21,955 nt of DNA from positions 30,129-52,083 of the forward strand of contig DNFA01000061.1 of the NCBI GenBank assembly GCA_003487665.1, in the 5' to 3' direction. The notes under the pieces are model-generated. The model had not been told where the DNA came from, did no database searches, and saw nothing but the letters and a program-made list of their open reading frames with translations. A program made the position numbers and the translations under genes. Below, piece after piece: positions 21,333 to 21,955 of this stretch (positions are counted from its first letter, which is position 1; each line of letters opens with the position of its first letter). The stretch comes from Oscillibacter sp. Lineage in GTDB: Bacteria; Bacillota; Clostridia; Oscillospirales; Oscillospiraceae.

Positions 21333-21955
21333 ATGCTGCTTGCACTGGACGTGGGCAACACCCACGTGGTCGTAGGACTGATGGAGGGGCGGCAGGTGCG
21401 CCGCAGCTTCCGCATCGCCACCCGGCGCGACAACGCCGTGGGCGATTACGCCGTGGCGCTCAGCCAGCTTCTGGAGCTGGCGGAGGTGGACAGGCGGGAC
21501 GTGGAGCAGGTCATCATCTCCTCGGTGGTGCCGCCGGTAACGCGTGCCCTGCAGGGCGCGGCGCGGCTGCTGACCGGGAGAGAGCCGCTGGTGGTGGGTG
21601 AAAACGTCCGCTGCCGGATCCCGGTGATGATCCGCCATCCGGAGACGCTGGGCGCCGACCTGCTGACGGCTGCGGTGGGCGCGCTGGATCTGTACCGGCC
21701 GCCGCTGCTGCTGATCGACATGGGCACCGCCACCACCATTTCGGTGCTGGACGCGCAGGGCGCGTTCCGGGGAGGAGCGATCCTGCCGGGCGCAAATCTG
21801 GCGCTGTCGGCGCTGGCAGGCGGCACGGCGCTGCTGCCGGATATTCCGCTGGCGGTGCCGGAAAAGGCCATCGGCACGGACACGCTGGGCTGCATGCAGA
21901 GCGGCTGCGTGCTGGGCTCGGCGCTGCTGCTGGACGGCATGATCGACCGGATGGA
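21333..21955 (+). CDS. coaX: Type III pantothenate kinase (3' end outside the window)
   Basis: Phosphorylates pantothenate as the first step of coenzyme A synthesis. The first 207 codons are present; about 50 more would be expected. Motifs of the ASKHA-fold type III enzyme: LDVGNTHVVVG (P-loop-like, D6), LGADLLTAA with catalytic D109, DMGTATT (129-135) and GGAILPG. GGGGGC lies upstream of the ATG. It is preceded by an ECF S component, so uptake and phosphorylation are linked. Type III enzymes are not feedback-inhibited by CoA (family knowledge). Confidence 0.95.
   Translation, partial: MLLALDVGNTHVVVGLMEGRQVRRSFRIATRRDNAVGDYAVALSQLLELAEVDRRDVEQVIISSVVPPVTRALQGAARLLTGREPLVVGENVRCRIPVMIRHPETLGADLLTAAVGALDLYRPPLLLIDMGTATTISVLDAQGAFRGGAILPGANLALSALAGGTALLPDIPLAVPEKAIGTDTLGCMQSGCVLGSALLLDGMIDRM

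Overview
The window looks like chromosomal DNA from a GC-rich gut Clostridia species, most likely of the Oscillospiraceae/Ruminococcaceae type. This rests on inference: a T-box leader on cysS, an FMN riboswitch on ribU, two energy-coupling-factor (ECF) transporter S components, a GerMN lipoprotein, a SipW-type signal peptide and a clostridial-style ECF sigma/anti-sigma pair, all in GC-rich DNA with short intergenic spaces. No genus is claimed. There are 20 protein genes: 19 complete and one (coaX) running off the right edge. I found no rRNA, tRNA, CRISPR array, insertion sequence or phage gene.

Layout. 1-2.6 kb: one large secreted protein with a SipW-type signal, a TasA/camelysin-like head and about 20 BspA-type leucine-rich repeats; its DNA is visibly AT-richer than its neighbours. 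2.6-4.4 kb: promoter, complete T-box riboswitch and cysS. 4.4-4.95 kb: intergenic repeats and two divergent tiny genes, a 48-residue protein on the minus strand and a ribbon-helix-helix-like protein on the plus strand, with an operator-like palindrome between them. 4.95-6.9 kb, minus strand: the yfcE-like phosphoesterase, nfo and Pr6Pr-family membrane protein operon. 7.0-8.1 kb, plus: small Smr protein and a nitrilase-family hydrolase, from a promoter back-to-back with that of the minus operon. 8.1-9.7 kb: NhaC-family antiporter. 9.8-11.8 kb: ECF sigma factor and a large membrane anti-sigma/sensor, bracketed by two near-identical terminator stems. 11.9-13.2 kb: fold-type I aminotransferase. 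13.35-14.2 kb, minus: FMN riboswitch and ribU. 14.3-14.8 kb: DUF1273/YpsA-like protein. 14.8-16.9 kb, minus: dacF-like D,D-carboxypeptidase and an RluA-type pseudouridine synthase. 17.0-20.6 kb, plus: a tightly overlapped operon of ComEA-like HhH protein, OmpR-type response regulator, sensor kinase and twin-GerMN lipoprotein. 20.6 kb to end: ECF S component and coaX, probably pantothenate uptake and phosphorylation.

How the genes fit together. Most of the window is housekeeping: tRNA charging controlled by uncharged tRNA-Cys, abasic-site repair, riboflavin and pantothenate supply, peptidoglycan trimming and RNA modification. The parts that read as envelope sensing are the sigma/anti-sigma cassette and the four-gene regulator-kinase-GerMN operon, whose order recalls actinobacterial mtrA-mtrB-lpqB. 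The most accessory-looking parts are the LRR surface protein and the two tiny divergent genes. Most promoter calls match the vegetative consensus by eye with 16-17 bp spacers; they are predictions, not measured start sites.
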